From Chloroflexota bacterium (lineage in GTDB: Bacteria; Chloroflexota; UBA6077; CF-72), in the NCBI GenBank assembly GCA_019247135.1, contig JAFAPL010000847.1, positions 1-6,110 of the forward strand: a stretch of DNA of 6,110 nucleotides, given 5' to 3'. Below the pieces are notes generated by a model. That model searched no databases, had not been told where the DNA came from, and saw only the letters and a program-made list of their open reading frames with translations. Below, piece after piece: positions 1 through 6,110 of this stretch. Each line of letters opens with the position of its first letter. The stretch's first letter is position 1. Position numbers and translations under genes: made by a program.

Positions 1-2
1 AG

Positions 3-653
3 GAACTGGCTGACGGCAGGGCCGCCGTGATCGGCTTCTGCGGCGCACCGTTCACACTCGCGTGCTACCTGATCGAAGGCCGGCCCTCCCGCGAGTACGC
101 GCTGGCCAAAGCGCTGATGCTGCGTGAGCCGCAGACCTGGGCGGCGCTGATGGATCGCCTGACCGAGGGCATGATCGTGTACCTGAAGGCGCAGATCGCG
201 GCCGGGGCCGACGTCATTCAGGTGTTCGACAGCTGGGTCGGCGCACTGTCTCCGGACGACTACGCGCGCTCAGTTCTTCCCTGGATGCGGCGGATCTTCG
301 AGGCGCTCCGCGCGAGTGGTGCCCCCACGATCGCGTTCAGCACCGGAACCGCATCGCTGCTCGAGCTGATCGCATCGGCCGGCAGCGATCTCGTGAGCCT
401 GGACTGGCGGGTTCGGCTCGACGAAGGCTGGCGTCGGGTGGGCCATGACAGGGGCATTCAGGGCAATCTCGATCCGGTCCGGCCGCTGGCCGGCTGGGAA
501 GTCACACAAGCCGGTGCTCGCGACATCCTGGAGCAGGCCGCCGGTCGGCCCGGCCACATCTTCAATTTGGGACACGGCGTGATGCCAGATACGGATCCAG
601 CGCTGTTGAAGCGGCTGGTTGACTTCGTGCACCTGGAGGCCGGACGCGCATGA
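3..653 (+). CDS. hemE: Uroporphyrinogen decarboxylase, 5'-truncated by window edge
   Basis: Decarboxylates the four acetate side chains of uroporphyrinogen III to give coproporphyrinogen III in the cytoplasm. The open frame runs from the left edge; its first complete codon is at base 3. About 216 residues are visible out of the 340-360 usual for the family, so the N-terminal third, with the catalytic Asp, lies outside. The GTG at base 27 is inside the gene, because the residues before it continue the conserved strand leading into IGFCGAPFTL. Visible landmarks, numbered within the fragment, are GAPFTLACYLIEG (14-26, with the conserved active-site Tyr22), QVFDSWVG (73-80), GNLDP (154-158) and NLGHGVMPDTDP (188-199, with the conserved His191). 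The stop TGA overlaps the hemH ATG (ATGA, 650-653), so the two are probably translationally coupled. Family assignment is secure; nothing looks broken. Confidence 0.96.
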   Translation, partial: ELADGRAAVIGFCGAPFTLACYLIEGRPSREYALAKALMLREPQTWAALMDRLTEGMIVYLKAQIAAGADVIQVFDSWVGALSPDDYARSVLPWMRRIFEALRASGAPTIAFSTGTASLLELIASAGSDLVSLDWRVRLDEGWRRVGHDRGIQGNLDPVRPLAGWEVTQAGARDILEQAAGRPGHIFNLGHGVMPDTDPALLKRLVDFVHLEAGRA

Positions 654-1594
654 CCCGCACCGGCGTCGTGCTCATGACGTACGGCTCACCCCGCGACCTG
701 GACGACGTGGGCGCATACATCACCCGTGTGCGCGGCGGACGGGAGCCATCTCCCGAGCTCCTGGCGGAGTTCCGCCGGCGCTACGCGTGTATCGGCATGT
801 CGCCCTTGATCGACATCACGCGCCAGCAAGCGGACAGTCTGGAAGATGCGTTGGGTGACGAGTTCGCCGTCGACGTCGGCATGCGCTTCTCCGAGCCGTC
901 GATCAGATCAGCTGTCCACTCGCTGCGCGGGCGTGCCGTCGAACGCATTGTCGGACTCATCCTCTCGCCTCAGTACTCGCCGATCCTGATGGGCGGCTAT
1001 GTTCAGGCGTTGGAAGGCGCGGCTGACGGCCTGCCGACTCGAGTCGTCGAATCCTGGCACCTGAATCCCGCGTTCATCGACGTCCTCGCCGCGCATATCC
1101 GAGCAGCGCTCGCGCACTTCCCAGCCGAAAAGCGAGGCAGCGTACCCGTCTTGTTGACTGCGCACAGCCTGCCAAAGCGGGTCGTCGACCGTGAGCCCGA
1201 CTACGTCGAGCAGCTTCAGCAAACGGCGCATGCTGTCGCGAGTGCGGCCGACCTCGCATCCGAGCGCTGGTCCTTCGTGTATCAGAGCGCCGGGCACACG
1301 CCTGAAGAGTGGCTCAAACCAGACATGCTGGACGTCCTGCCCCAGCTTGCCGCCGCCGGGCACCGTGACGTGGTGGTCGCGCCCGTGCAGTTCCTGGCCG
1401 ACCATCTGGAAACCCTCTATGACGTCGACGTCGCCGGCCGTGAACAGGCTCTGTCAGCGGGCTTCGAAACCTTCGCACGGGTGCCCGCTCCCAACGCTTC
1501 ACCCGATTTCGTCGCCGCATTGGCGAGCGTGGTGCGAGGCGAGCTGGCCGCGTGGGATGTCGCGCAGCGTGGGGCCGCGTGGTCGATCGTGTAA
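650..1594 (+). CDS. hemH: Ferrochelatase, probably coproporphyrin III type (CpfC)
   Basis: Inserts ferrous iron into the porphyrin ring. The protein has 314 residues, a normal length for the short soluble class, with no C-terminal membrane or iron-sulfur extension. The ATG overlaps the hemE stop and has a GGAGG 10 bases upstream (635-639), which fixes the start. The catalytic pair is present: His172 in TAHSLP (His183 of B. subtilis) and Glu254 in ADHLETLYD (Glu264). Tyr11 in MTYGSP aligns with B. subtilis Tyr13, a residue typical of coproporphyrin-using enzymes; protoporphyrin enzymes usually have a Leu or Met there. From these I infer coproporphyrin III as substrate. Oddities: Phe80 occupies the place of B. 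subtilis His88 (VGMRFSEP), Gln108 replaces His in the APH-F/Y-S segment (LSPQYS), and IGMSPL (48-53) is one residue shorter than the B. subtilis IGGISPL. The 3' end overlaps hemC. Confidence 0.95.
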   Translation: MTRTGVVLMTYGSPRDLDDVGAYITRVRGGREPSPELLAEFRRRYACIGMSPLIDITRQQADSLEDALGDEFAVDVGMRFSEPSIRSAVHSLRGRAVERIVGLILSPQYSPILMGGYVQALEGAADGLPTRVVESWHLNPAFIDVLAAHIRAALAHFPAEKRGSVPVLLTAHSLPKRVVDREPDYVEQLQQTAHAVASAADLASERWSFVYQSAGHTPEEWLKPDMLDVLPQLAAAGHRDVVVAPVQFLADHLETLYDVDVAGREQALSAGFETFARVPAPNASPDFVAALASVVRGELAAWDVAQRGAAWSIV

Positions 1595-2481
1595 TCCGGG
1601 TTGGCACGCGCGCGAGTGCGCTCGCACGGGTGCAGACGCAGTCCGTGGTGGATTCCCTGCTCGCTCTGGGTGAGTTTCAAGTGGAGATCGTGCCAATCAC
1701 GACGGGCGGCGATCGCAGTCAAAGCACCAACAAGCCAACCGACGACTGGGGTACTGGCGTCTTCGTCAAAGAGCTGGAGGCGGCACTCCTGCGCGAGGAC
1801 ATCGATATCGCGGTTCACAGTCTCAAGGACCTTCCGCCGTTGATTCCGACGGAGCTCACGCTCGCGGCGTTTCCAATACGCGAGGATCCGCTAGATGTGC
1901 TGGTCACCACTGGCGGCGTCCACCTTGATGAGCTCGAGCCAGGGGCGCGCGTTGGAACAAGCAGCGCCCGGCGAGTGGCATTCCTGCGCGCGGTAAGACC
2001 CGACCTGCAGTACCTGCCGATTCGAGGCAACGTCGAGACGCGTCTGCGCAAGATGACTGACGGCGAGTACAGCGCGGTCGTCCTGGCCAGTGCAGGCCTG
2101 CGTCGGCTCGACCTGGAGGTCGCATCGGTCGTGCTCGAGCCCGAGCTGTTGCCGCCAGCGCCCGGGCAGGGCGCTCTGGCCATCCAGGCGCGCGCAGGTG
2201 ATCGTGAGATTCTTGGTCTGGTCGAGCCGCTTCACGACCCGGTGACCGCCGCGGCCGTCCGCGCCGAGCGCCGCCTGATGGCGCTGCTCGACGGCGGGTG
2301 TCGTCTGCCAGTCGGTGCGTTGGCAACGCCCGAAGGCACAGCCCTGCACCTCCTCGGAGGGTACGCGGCGGATCAGGAGAGCATTCGTATCGATCGCGTG
2401 TCGGGCGATTTTGCGCAGCCAGAAATCGTCGCCGAGACGCTCGCCCAACGGCTGCAGACTCGAACCCGGGTGCACGTGTGA
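1579..2481 (+). CDS. hemC: Hydroxymethylbilane synthase (porphobilinogen deaminase)
   Basis: Joins four porphobilinogen molecules into the linear tetrapyrrole hydroxymethylbilane, using a covalently bound dipyrromethane cofactor. I place the start at GTG 1579, giving 300 residues. With this start MVDRVIRVGTR matches the spacing of E. coli MLDNVLRIATR, and key residues fall at nearly the same numbers: Lys83-Asp84 in HSLKDLP (catalytic Asp84), Arg131-Arg132 in GTSSARR, and the cofactor-anchoring Cys241 in DGGCRLPVG (Cys242 in E. coli). Other landmarks are the FVKELE segment, LRxxRPDL, RGNVETRL and PAPGQGALAIQ. An in-frame GTG at 1552 would add nine residues; neither start has a strong ribosome-binding site. 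The gene overlaps hemH by 16 bases and its TGA overlaps the hemD GTG. The GTGVF segment, with Thr where E. coli has Lys55 (GKGLF), resembles actinobacterial homologues as I recall them. Confidence 0.95.
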   Translation: MVDRVIRVGTRASALARVQTQSVVDSLLALGEFQVEIVPITTGGDRSQSTNKPTDDWGTGVFVKELEAALLREDIDIAVHSLKDLPPLIPTELTLAAFPIREDPLDVLVTTGGVHLDELEPGARVGTSSARRVAFLRAVRPDLQYLPIRGNVETRLRKMTDGEYSAVVLASAGLRRLDLEVASVVLEPELLPPAPGQGALAIQARAGDREILGLVEPLHDPVTAAAVRAERRLMALLDGGCRLPVGALATPEGTALHLLGGYAADQESIRIDRVSGDFAQPEIVAETLAQRLQTRTRVHV

Positions 2482-3170
2482 GAGTGTTGAACACGCGCCC
2501 GCGCGAGCAGGCCGGCGAGCTGAGCCGCTTGCTGCGACTGTCGGGCTTCGAGCCAGTCGAAGTGCCCGCGATCGAGGTGATTTCGGCGGTCGATTCGGGC
2601 GATCTGGCGAAGATAGGGCAGCACCTGCAGGCTGGCGATTACGCATGGATCGTCTTCTCGAGCGCGAACGCGGCGAAGTTTCTCGACCTGCCACTCGGCG
2701 CCGCGCCCGTCCTGTGTGGCACCGCGACCGCCAGCTCGCTCGGGGTTCGCCCAGCGATCATGCTCGAGCGCTTTTCAGCACAGGCAGCGCTCGAGACACT
2801 CGAGCCGCTCGTGCAACCAGGTCAGCGTGTGCTCATACCGCGAGCGGCCGAGAGCCGCGACGAGCTGACCTCGGGGCTGCGAGAACTCGGCGTCGTGGTC
2901 GATGCACCGGTCTGTTACCGAACCGTCGCCGCCAACATCCCGGCGTGGGAACCGGTCGACGTGATCACGCTGTGCAGCCCATCCGCCGTCAGTGCCCTCG
3001 TTGCGGCATGGAGCGCGGTAGCAGTGAATCGCTCGCGCGTCGTCTGCCTGGGCACCACCACAGCTGATGCCGCGGGCGTGGCGGATGTCCGGGTTGACGC
3101 GACGGCGCGGTCAACCAGCATGTCGGCGCTCGTCGCGGCCGTGGATTCACTCGTCGGAGCTCGCGCGTAA
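2478..3170 (+). CDS. hemD: Uroporphyrinogen-III synthase
   Basis: Cyclises hydroxymethylbilane with inversion of ring D to make uroporphyrinogen III. HemD proteins diverge strongly, so the call rests on short motifs plus position: the N-terminal strand MRVLNTRPREQAGEL, WIVFSSANAAKF (58-68), paired G-x-x-T-A turns CGTATA (80-85) and LGTTTA (191-196), VLIPRAAESRDEL (118-130), CYRT (146-149) and LCSPSAVSAL (165-174). These fit the two-lobed fold. At 230 residues it is compact (E. coli 246); the segment after VFSSANAAKF is short compared with the usual linker before the first G-x-x-T-A turn. GTG 2478 is chosen because it starts the first beta strand and overlaps the hemC stop as GTGA. The same frame stays open upstream to GTG 2298, but that stretch is out-of-frame hemC. 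A GTG at 2484 is a less likely alternative. No clear Shine-Dalgarno is seen, so coupled reinitiation is likely. Confidence 0.9.
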   Translation: MRVLNTRPREQAGELSRLLRLSGFEPVEVPAIEVISAVDSGDLAKIGQHLQAGDYAWIVFSSANAAKFLDLPLGAAPVLCGTATASSLGVRPAIMLERFSAQAALETLEPLVQPGQRVLIPRAAESRDELTSGLRELGVVVDAPVCYRTVAANIPAWEPVDVITLCSPSAVSALVAAWSAVAVNRSRVVCLGTTTADAAGVADVRVDATARSTSMSALVAAVDSLVGARA

Positions 3171-4420
3171 TGGCTCTGGGCAAGCTGGTCATGGTCGGCC
3201 TCAGCCATCACAACGCCCCGCTCGAGCTGCGCGAACGGCTCGCGTTCGACCAGGATGTCTGGCGCCGCCACGCCCCGGCAATGCCGACCGTCCTGCTCTC
3301 AACCTGTAATCGCGTCGAAGTCTACGCGTGGGCCGAATCGCGTCCTTCCGCCTGCATCGCCAGGCTCGAGCGCGCCCTCGCGCGGACGGCGGCCGTGTCC
3401 CTTGACGAGCTGCGCCCGCATCTCACGCAAGCACTCGGCCAGGATGCGGTGCTTCACCTCGTGCGGGTGACGGCGGGACTCGACTCGTTGATCGTGGGCG
3501 AAGAGCAGATCCGCGGTCAGGTCCGCGATGCGTTGCGCCACGCTGGTCTGCATGGGTCGACGGCGGCGCCATTGCGCGGTGTCTTTGAGCGCACATCCGA
3601 GTCAGCGCGGCGTATCCGAGGCGCGACCAAGCTCGCGAAGCAGCCCTCGATCGCGACCGCAGGCGTACACGTCCTCGTGCACGTCGTTCCAGGCGGCCTG
3701 GCTGGCAAGAGCATCGTTGTGCTCGGGGCCGGCGTGATCGGCCGCGCGGCAGTCGAATCGCTGTCTTCGCATCGCTGCAGGGTTCGGGTGCTCAATCGCA
3801 CCCCCGAGCACGCGAAGCAGATGCCTCGTGCCGTCCGCATCGACAGCCTCGAGGTCTTGTCCGAGGCTCTCGTGGAGGCCGACGTCGTTATCGGGGCGAC
3901 CGCGTCGCGTCAGCCCATCGTCGACCTTCAGACGTTGCAAGCATGCATGCAGCGCCGTGCTGGCCGCCCGCTGGTCCTGCTCGACATCGCGGTACCACGA
4001 GACGTCGATCCGCGCGCACGAGGCGTGGACGGCGTGATCTTGATTGATCTCGACGATCTCGAGCGCGAATGCCCGGTCGACGTCGCCGAACGACGCTCAG
4101 AGCTCGAACGCGCCGAGACACTCGCGCGGGAGGAAGCCGATCGGCTCAGCGATTGGCTGCGACTACGCTCGGTCGGTCCAGTCATCAGTGAGTTGCGCGG
4201 ATATGGCGAGCAGGTGCGCGCGGCCGAACTGCGACGCTCGGCCGCACGGCTCAAAGGGCTCACACCCGAGCAGTCTGCCGCCGTCGACGCGCTCACGGTC
4301 AGCATCGTCAAGAAGTTGCTGCATGGTCCAACCGTCGCGCTGCGCGATTCGACAACGCCAAGCCGTTCGCGACGGCGCATTCTCCGCCTGATGCGGCTGT
4401 CGCAGCGAAGGAGCGCTTGA
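3170..4420 (+). CDS. hemA: Glutamyl-tRNA reductase
   Basis: Reduces glutamyl-tRNA(Glu) with NADPH to glutamate-1-semialdehyde, the committed step of the C5 route. It has 416 residues, normal for the family. The N-terminal catalytic domain begins [15 protein letters not shown] and carries the nucleophile Cys46 in [12 protein letters not shown], the conserved His96 ([15 protein letters not shown]) and GEEQIRGQV (110-118). The NADPH domain has GAGVIG (186-191), LNRTPEHA and [10 protein letters not shown]. The C-terminal helical dimerisation domain includes [16 protein letters not shown], and the chain ends in an arginine-rich tail ([17 protein letters not shown]) whose role is unclear. ATG 3170 shares its A with the hemD stop (TAATG), with CGGAG ending 10 bases upstream. 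The gene proves that this organism makes aminolevulinate from glutamyl-tRNA, not by the Shemin synthase. There is no hemX after it, unlike in Bacillus. Confidence 0.97.
   Translation: MALGKLVMVGLSHHNAPLELRERLAFDQDVWRRHAPAMPTVLLSTCNRVEVYAWAESRPSACIARLERALARTAAVSLDELRPHLTQALGQDAVLHLVRVTAGLDSLIVGEEQIRGQVRDALRHAGLHGSTAAPLRGVFERTSESARRIRGATKLAKQPSIATAGVHVLVHVVPGGLAGKSIVVLGAGVIGRAAVESLSSHRCRVRVLNRTPEHAKQMPRAVRIDSLEVLSEALVEADVVIGATASRQPIVDLQTLQACMQRRAGRPLVLLDIAVPRDVDPRARGVDGVILIDLDDLERECPVDVAERRSELERAETLAREEADRLSDWLRLRSVGPVISELRGYGEQVRAAELRRSAARLKGLTPEQSAAVDALTVSIVKKLLHGPTVALRDSTTPSRSRRRILRLMRLSQRRSA
4408..4413 (+). promoter_or_regulatory. Ribosome-binding site of hemB
   Basis: AAGGAG lies inside the hemA 3' end, nine bases before ATG 4423 and only three bases before the alternative TTG 4417. 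The spacing decides in favour of the ATG as the hemB start. It is the strongest Shine-Dalgarno-like match that I noticed in the window. Confidence 0.7.
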
Positions 4421-4422
4421 GT

Positions 4423-5454
4423 ATGAGCATCGAAGAAGTACGCCGTACACGCGCGACGTTCCCCATTGCGAGACCGCGCCGACTCAGGCGTACGGACGTG
4501 CTGCGGCGGATGGTGCGCGAAACGCGCCTGTCGGTAGACAGCTTGATTTGTCCGGTCTTCGTGGTTCCGGGTGCGGACGTGCAGGAAGAGATCCCGTCTA
4601 TGCCAGGCGTGTACCACCAGTCGGTCGATCGCCTGGTCGAAGATGCCCATCGCGTCGCGGATCTGGGTATTCCCGCCATGCTGCTGTTCGGTCTGCCACA
4701 CACCAAAGACTGGGAAGGCTCCGAGGCATGGGCCGAGGACGGCATCGTCCAGCAAGCGCTTCGCGCCATCAAGCGCGCAGTGCCATCCCTCGTCCTCATC
4801 GCGGATACGTGCCTGTGCGAGTACACGAGCCACGGGCATTGCGGCATCCCTGGACCTGACGACCAGCCAGGTTTCATCGACAATGATCGCTCGCTGGGGC
4901 TGATCGCGCGATCGGCGGTCGCGCAGGCCGAGGCGGGTGCGGACATCGTCGCGCCGTCCGACATGCTCGACGGCCGCGTTGGAGCGATCCGCGCGGCGCT
5001 CGACGACCGCGGACTGGTGGACACCGCCATCCTCTCGTACGCCGCGAAGTACGCGAGCGCTTTCTACGGGCCGTTCCGTGAGGCCGCGGACTCCGCTCCG
5101 CAGTTCGGTGATCGACGCGGGTACCAGATGGACCCGCCGAATGGTCGGGAGGCACTGCGGGAGGTCGAGCTGGACCTGACTGAGGGCGCCGACATGGTCA
5201 TGGTCAAGCCGGCGTTGCCGTACCTCGACGTGGTGCACGCGGTGAAGACGGCGCACCCCGACGTGCCGCTGGCGGCGTACAACGTGAGCGGCGAATACGC
5301 GATGCTCAAAGCGGCCGTCCAACGTGGCTGGCTCGACGAGCAGCGCGCGGTGATGGAAGCCCTGACGTCCATTGCGCGTGCGGGCGCCGATCTCGTCATC
5401 ACCTACTACGCCAGGGACGTAGCCCGCTGGCTCGGGATTCCAAAAGGGGTCTAA
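4423..5454 (+). CDS. hemB: Delta-aminolevulinic acid dehydratase (porphobilinogen synthase)
   Basis: Condenses two 5-aminolevulinate molecules into porphobilinogen. From ATG 4423 the protein has 343 residues, slightly longer than the usual 320-335. The two Schiff-base lysines are Lys209 (SYAAKYAS) and Lys262 ([10 protein letters not shown]). Cys130, Cys132 and Cys140 in [12 protein letters not shown] form the catalytic zinc site, so this is the zinc-dependent class and not the Asp-rich magnesium-only class. Other family landmarks are [37 protein letters not shown] and NVSGEYAML. The active-site lid reads [12 protein letters not shown], with Pro where most homologues have Ala (DPAN). After the zinc site, the loop between CG and NDRSL is about four residues longer than in B. 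subtilis. The gene begins two bases after the hemA stop and is followed by a hairpin over its own stop codon. TTG 4417, overlapping the hemA stop, is the less likely start. Confidence 0.96.
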   Translation: MSIEEVRRTRATFPIARPRRLRRTDVLRRMVRETRLSVDSLICPVFVVPGADVQEEIPSMPGVYHQSVDRLVEDAHRVADLGIPAMLLFGLPHTKDWEGSEAWAEDGIVQQALRAIKRAVPSLVLIADTCLCEYTSHGHCGIPGPDDQPGFIDNDRSLGLIARSAVAQAEAGADIVAPSDMLDGRVGAIRAALDDRGLVDTAILSYAAKYASAFYGPFREAADSAPQFGDRRGYQMDPPNGREALREVELDLTEGADMVMVKPALPYLDVVHAVKTAHPDVPLAAYNVSGEYAMLKAAVQRGWLDEQRAVMEALTSIARAGADLVITYYARDVARWLGIPKGV

Positions 5455-5463
5455 CCCCTTGTG
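5441..5463 (+). other. Hairpin across the hemB stop codon
   Basis: AAGGGGT (5444-5450) and ACCCCTT (5454-5460) form a perfect seven-pair stem around a three-base loop that holds the first two bases of the hemB TAA. Two further pairs outside a single A-G mismatch extend it to 5441-5463. The following bases are only moderately T-rich (GTGTTTCTCTGTG), not a run of T, so a full intrinsic terminator is unlikely. It could partly attenuate transcription, stabilise an mRNA end, or affect reinitiation at hemL. It could also be chance; no experiment or comparison is available here. Confidence 0.4.
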
Positions 5464-5498
5464 TTTCTCTGTGCCGTCAAGGATCAGGCCGTGTACGA

Positions 5499-6110
5499 AT
5501 GAGTAACGTCCAGGCGTCGACCGCACGGTCGCAGCAGCTCTTCGAGGAAGCGCAGGAGTTGCTGCCTGGCGGCGTCGACTCACCCGTGAGGGCGTTCAAG
5601 GCCGTGGGCGGCACCCCGCGCTTCATCGCGCGTGGCAAAGGCAGTCATGTCTGGGACGTCGACGGCCACCGCTTCATCGACTATCTCGCGTCATGGGGTC
5701 CCCTGATCGCTGGTCACGCCCACCCGGGCGTCGTCGCCGCCATCCAGGAAGCCGCCGCCAACGGCACCAGCTTCGGCGCCACCACCGAAGCCGAGCTCGA
5801 GCTGGCCCGATTGGTCAAGGCCGCCTTCCCGTCCATCGACCTGGTGCGATTTGTCAGCTCCGGCACAGAAGCGACCATGACCGCCCTCCGTCTCGCGCGG
5901 GCCTACAGCCGACGCGAGATGATTCTCAAGTTCGACGGCGGCTATCACGGCCACGCGGACGGCCTGCTCGTCAAGGCCGGCTCCGGGCCGTTGACGCTCG
6001 GCGCGCCCGATTCGCCGGGCGTGCTCGCGGGTCGCACCCTGTCCGTGCCCTACAACGACGTGCGCGCCGTCCGCGAAGCCTTTGAAGCTCATCCGCGGCA
6101 GATCGCAGCG
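5499..6110 (+). CDS. hemL: Glutamate-1-semialdehyde 2,1-aminomutase, 3'-truncated by window edge
   Basis: A PLP enzyme that moves the amino group of glutamate-1-semialdehyde to give 5-aminolevulinate, directly after HemA in the pathway. The frame is open from ATG 5499 to the last base: 204 residues of about 430 usual. The PLP-binding lysine therefore lies outside the window. Visible landmarks are [17 protein letters not shown] (22-38), [12 protein letters not shown] (65-76), the cofactor phosphate-binding SSGTEATM (120-127), [19 protein letters not shown] (145-163) with the active-site Tyr149 and the gating-loop start, and GAPDSPGV (168-175). These separate it from other class III aminotransferases. 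No other ATG, GTG or TTG lies in frame after hemB, so the start is firm. The Shine-Dalgarno is poor: AAGGA is 15 bases away and a weak CAGG is 10 bases away. Translation may depend on upstream ribosomes. Confidence 0.96.
   Translation, partial: MSNVQASTARSQQLFEEAQELLPGGVDSPVRAFKAVGGTPRFIARGKGSHVWDVDGHRFIDYLASWGPLIAGHAHPGVVAAIQEAAANGTSFGATTEAELELARLVKAAFPSIDLVRFVSSGTEATMTALRLARAYSRREMILKFDGGYHGHADGLLVKAGSGPLTLGAPDSPGVLAGRTLSVPYNDVRAVREAFEAHPRQIAA

Noticed and set aside
27..29. GTG 27 as the true start of hemE
   Set aside because: The frame is open to the left edge, and the conserved core begins immediately at this codon, leaving out the N-terminal third of the enzyme. The gene must begin outside the window.
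2298..2477. Possible 60-residue N-terminal extension of hemD
   Set aside because: The frame is open only because it overlaps hemC. The conserved HemD fold starts at GTG 2478, and the upstream residues look like out-of-frame hemC.
1891..2694. A 267-codon - strand open frame opposite hemC and hemD
   Set aside because: Low-complexity arginine/proline-rich translation, no family motifs, and full overlap with conserved coding sequence on the other strand.
5441..5475. Intrinsic terminator ending the operon after hemB
   Set aside because: The stem is good, but no T run follows, and hemL of the same pathway starts 36 bases downstream on the same strand. It is kept only as a hairpin of unknown role.
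3928..5583. A 551-codon open frame on the - strand, antisense to the ends of hemA, all of hemB and the start of hemL
   Set aside because: Its translation is arginine- and serine-rich without recognisable domains, and it lies opposite three strongly conserved genes. Long antisense frames are expected in G+C-rich DNA.
360..5801. CTCGAG appears 12 times, against about two expected from base composition
   Set aside because: Eleven of the twelve are in-frame CTC-GAG (Leu-Glu) codon pairs, so codon preference explains the excess. No regular spacing or other sign of a functional site is seen.

Overview
The window is a single-strand, gap-free piece of a tetrapyrrole (heme) biosynthesis cluster from a G+C-rich bacterium (roughly two thirds G+C by eye). 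All seven genes are on the + strand: hemE (5' end missing), hemH, hemC, hemD, hemA, hemB and hemL (3' end missing). No mobile element, RNA gene, CRISPR array or repeat family is visible. The only non-coding stretch is the 44 bases between hemB and hemL.

The genes encode nearly the whole C5 route. HemA (glutamyl-tRNA reductase) and HemL (glutamate-1-semialdehyde aminomutase) make 5-aminolevulinate. HemB condenses two of these to porphobilinogen, HemC polymerises four porphobilinogens to hydroxymethylbilane, HemD closes the ring to uroporphyrinogen III, HemE decarboxylates it to coproporphyrinogen III, and HemH inserts iron. The oxidation steps (CgoX/HemY or HemG, and HemF/HemN or ChdC/HemQ) are not in the window. 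The late genes hemE and hemH come first and the early-pathway genes follow, so order does not follow the pathway.

Five of the six junctions are overlaps or near contact: hemE/hemH ATGA, hemH/hemC 16 bases, hemC/hemD GTGA, hemD/hemA TAATG, hemA/hemB 2 bases apart. This implies one polycistronic mRNA with translational coupling. The hemB/hemL junction differs: a GC-rich hairpin straddles the hemB stop codon, and the frame after that stop stays open up to a TGA overlapping the hemL ATG.

The ferrochelatase starts with an MTYGSP segment. Its tyrosine aligns with Tyr13 of Bacillus subtilis coproporphyrin ferrochelatase, which points to the coproporphyrin-dependent (monoderm) branch. Together with the hemE-hemH pairing and the actinobacteria-like GTGVF segment in HemC, this suggests a monoderm-type high-GC lineage such as Chloroflexota, Dormibacterota or Actinomycetota. 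The phylum cannot be settled from this sequence. Most of the window is ordinary housekeeping metabolism. The points worth a second look are unusual active-site residues in HemH, the merged operon order, and the hemB/hemL junction. I see no evidence of a wholly new system.
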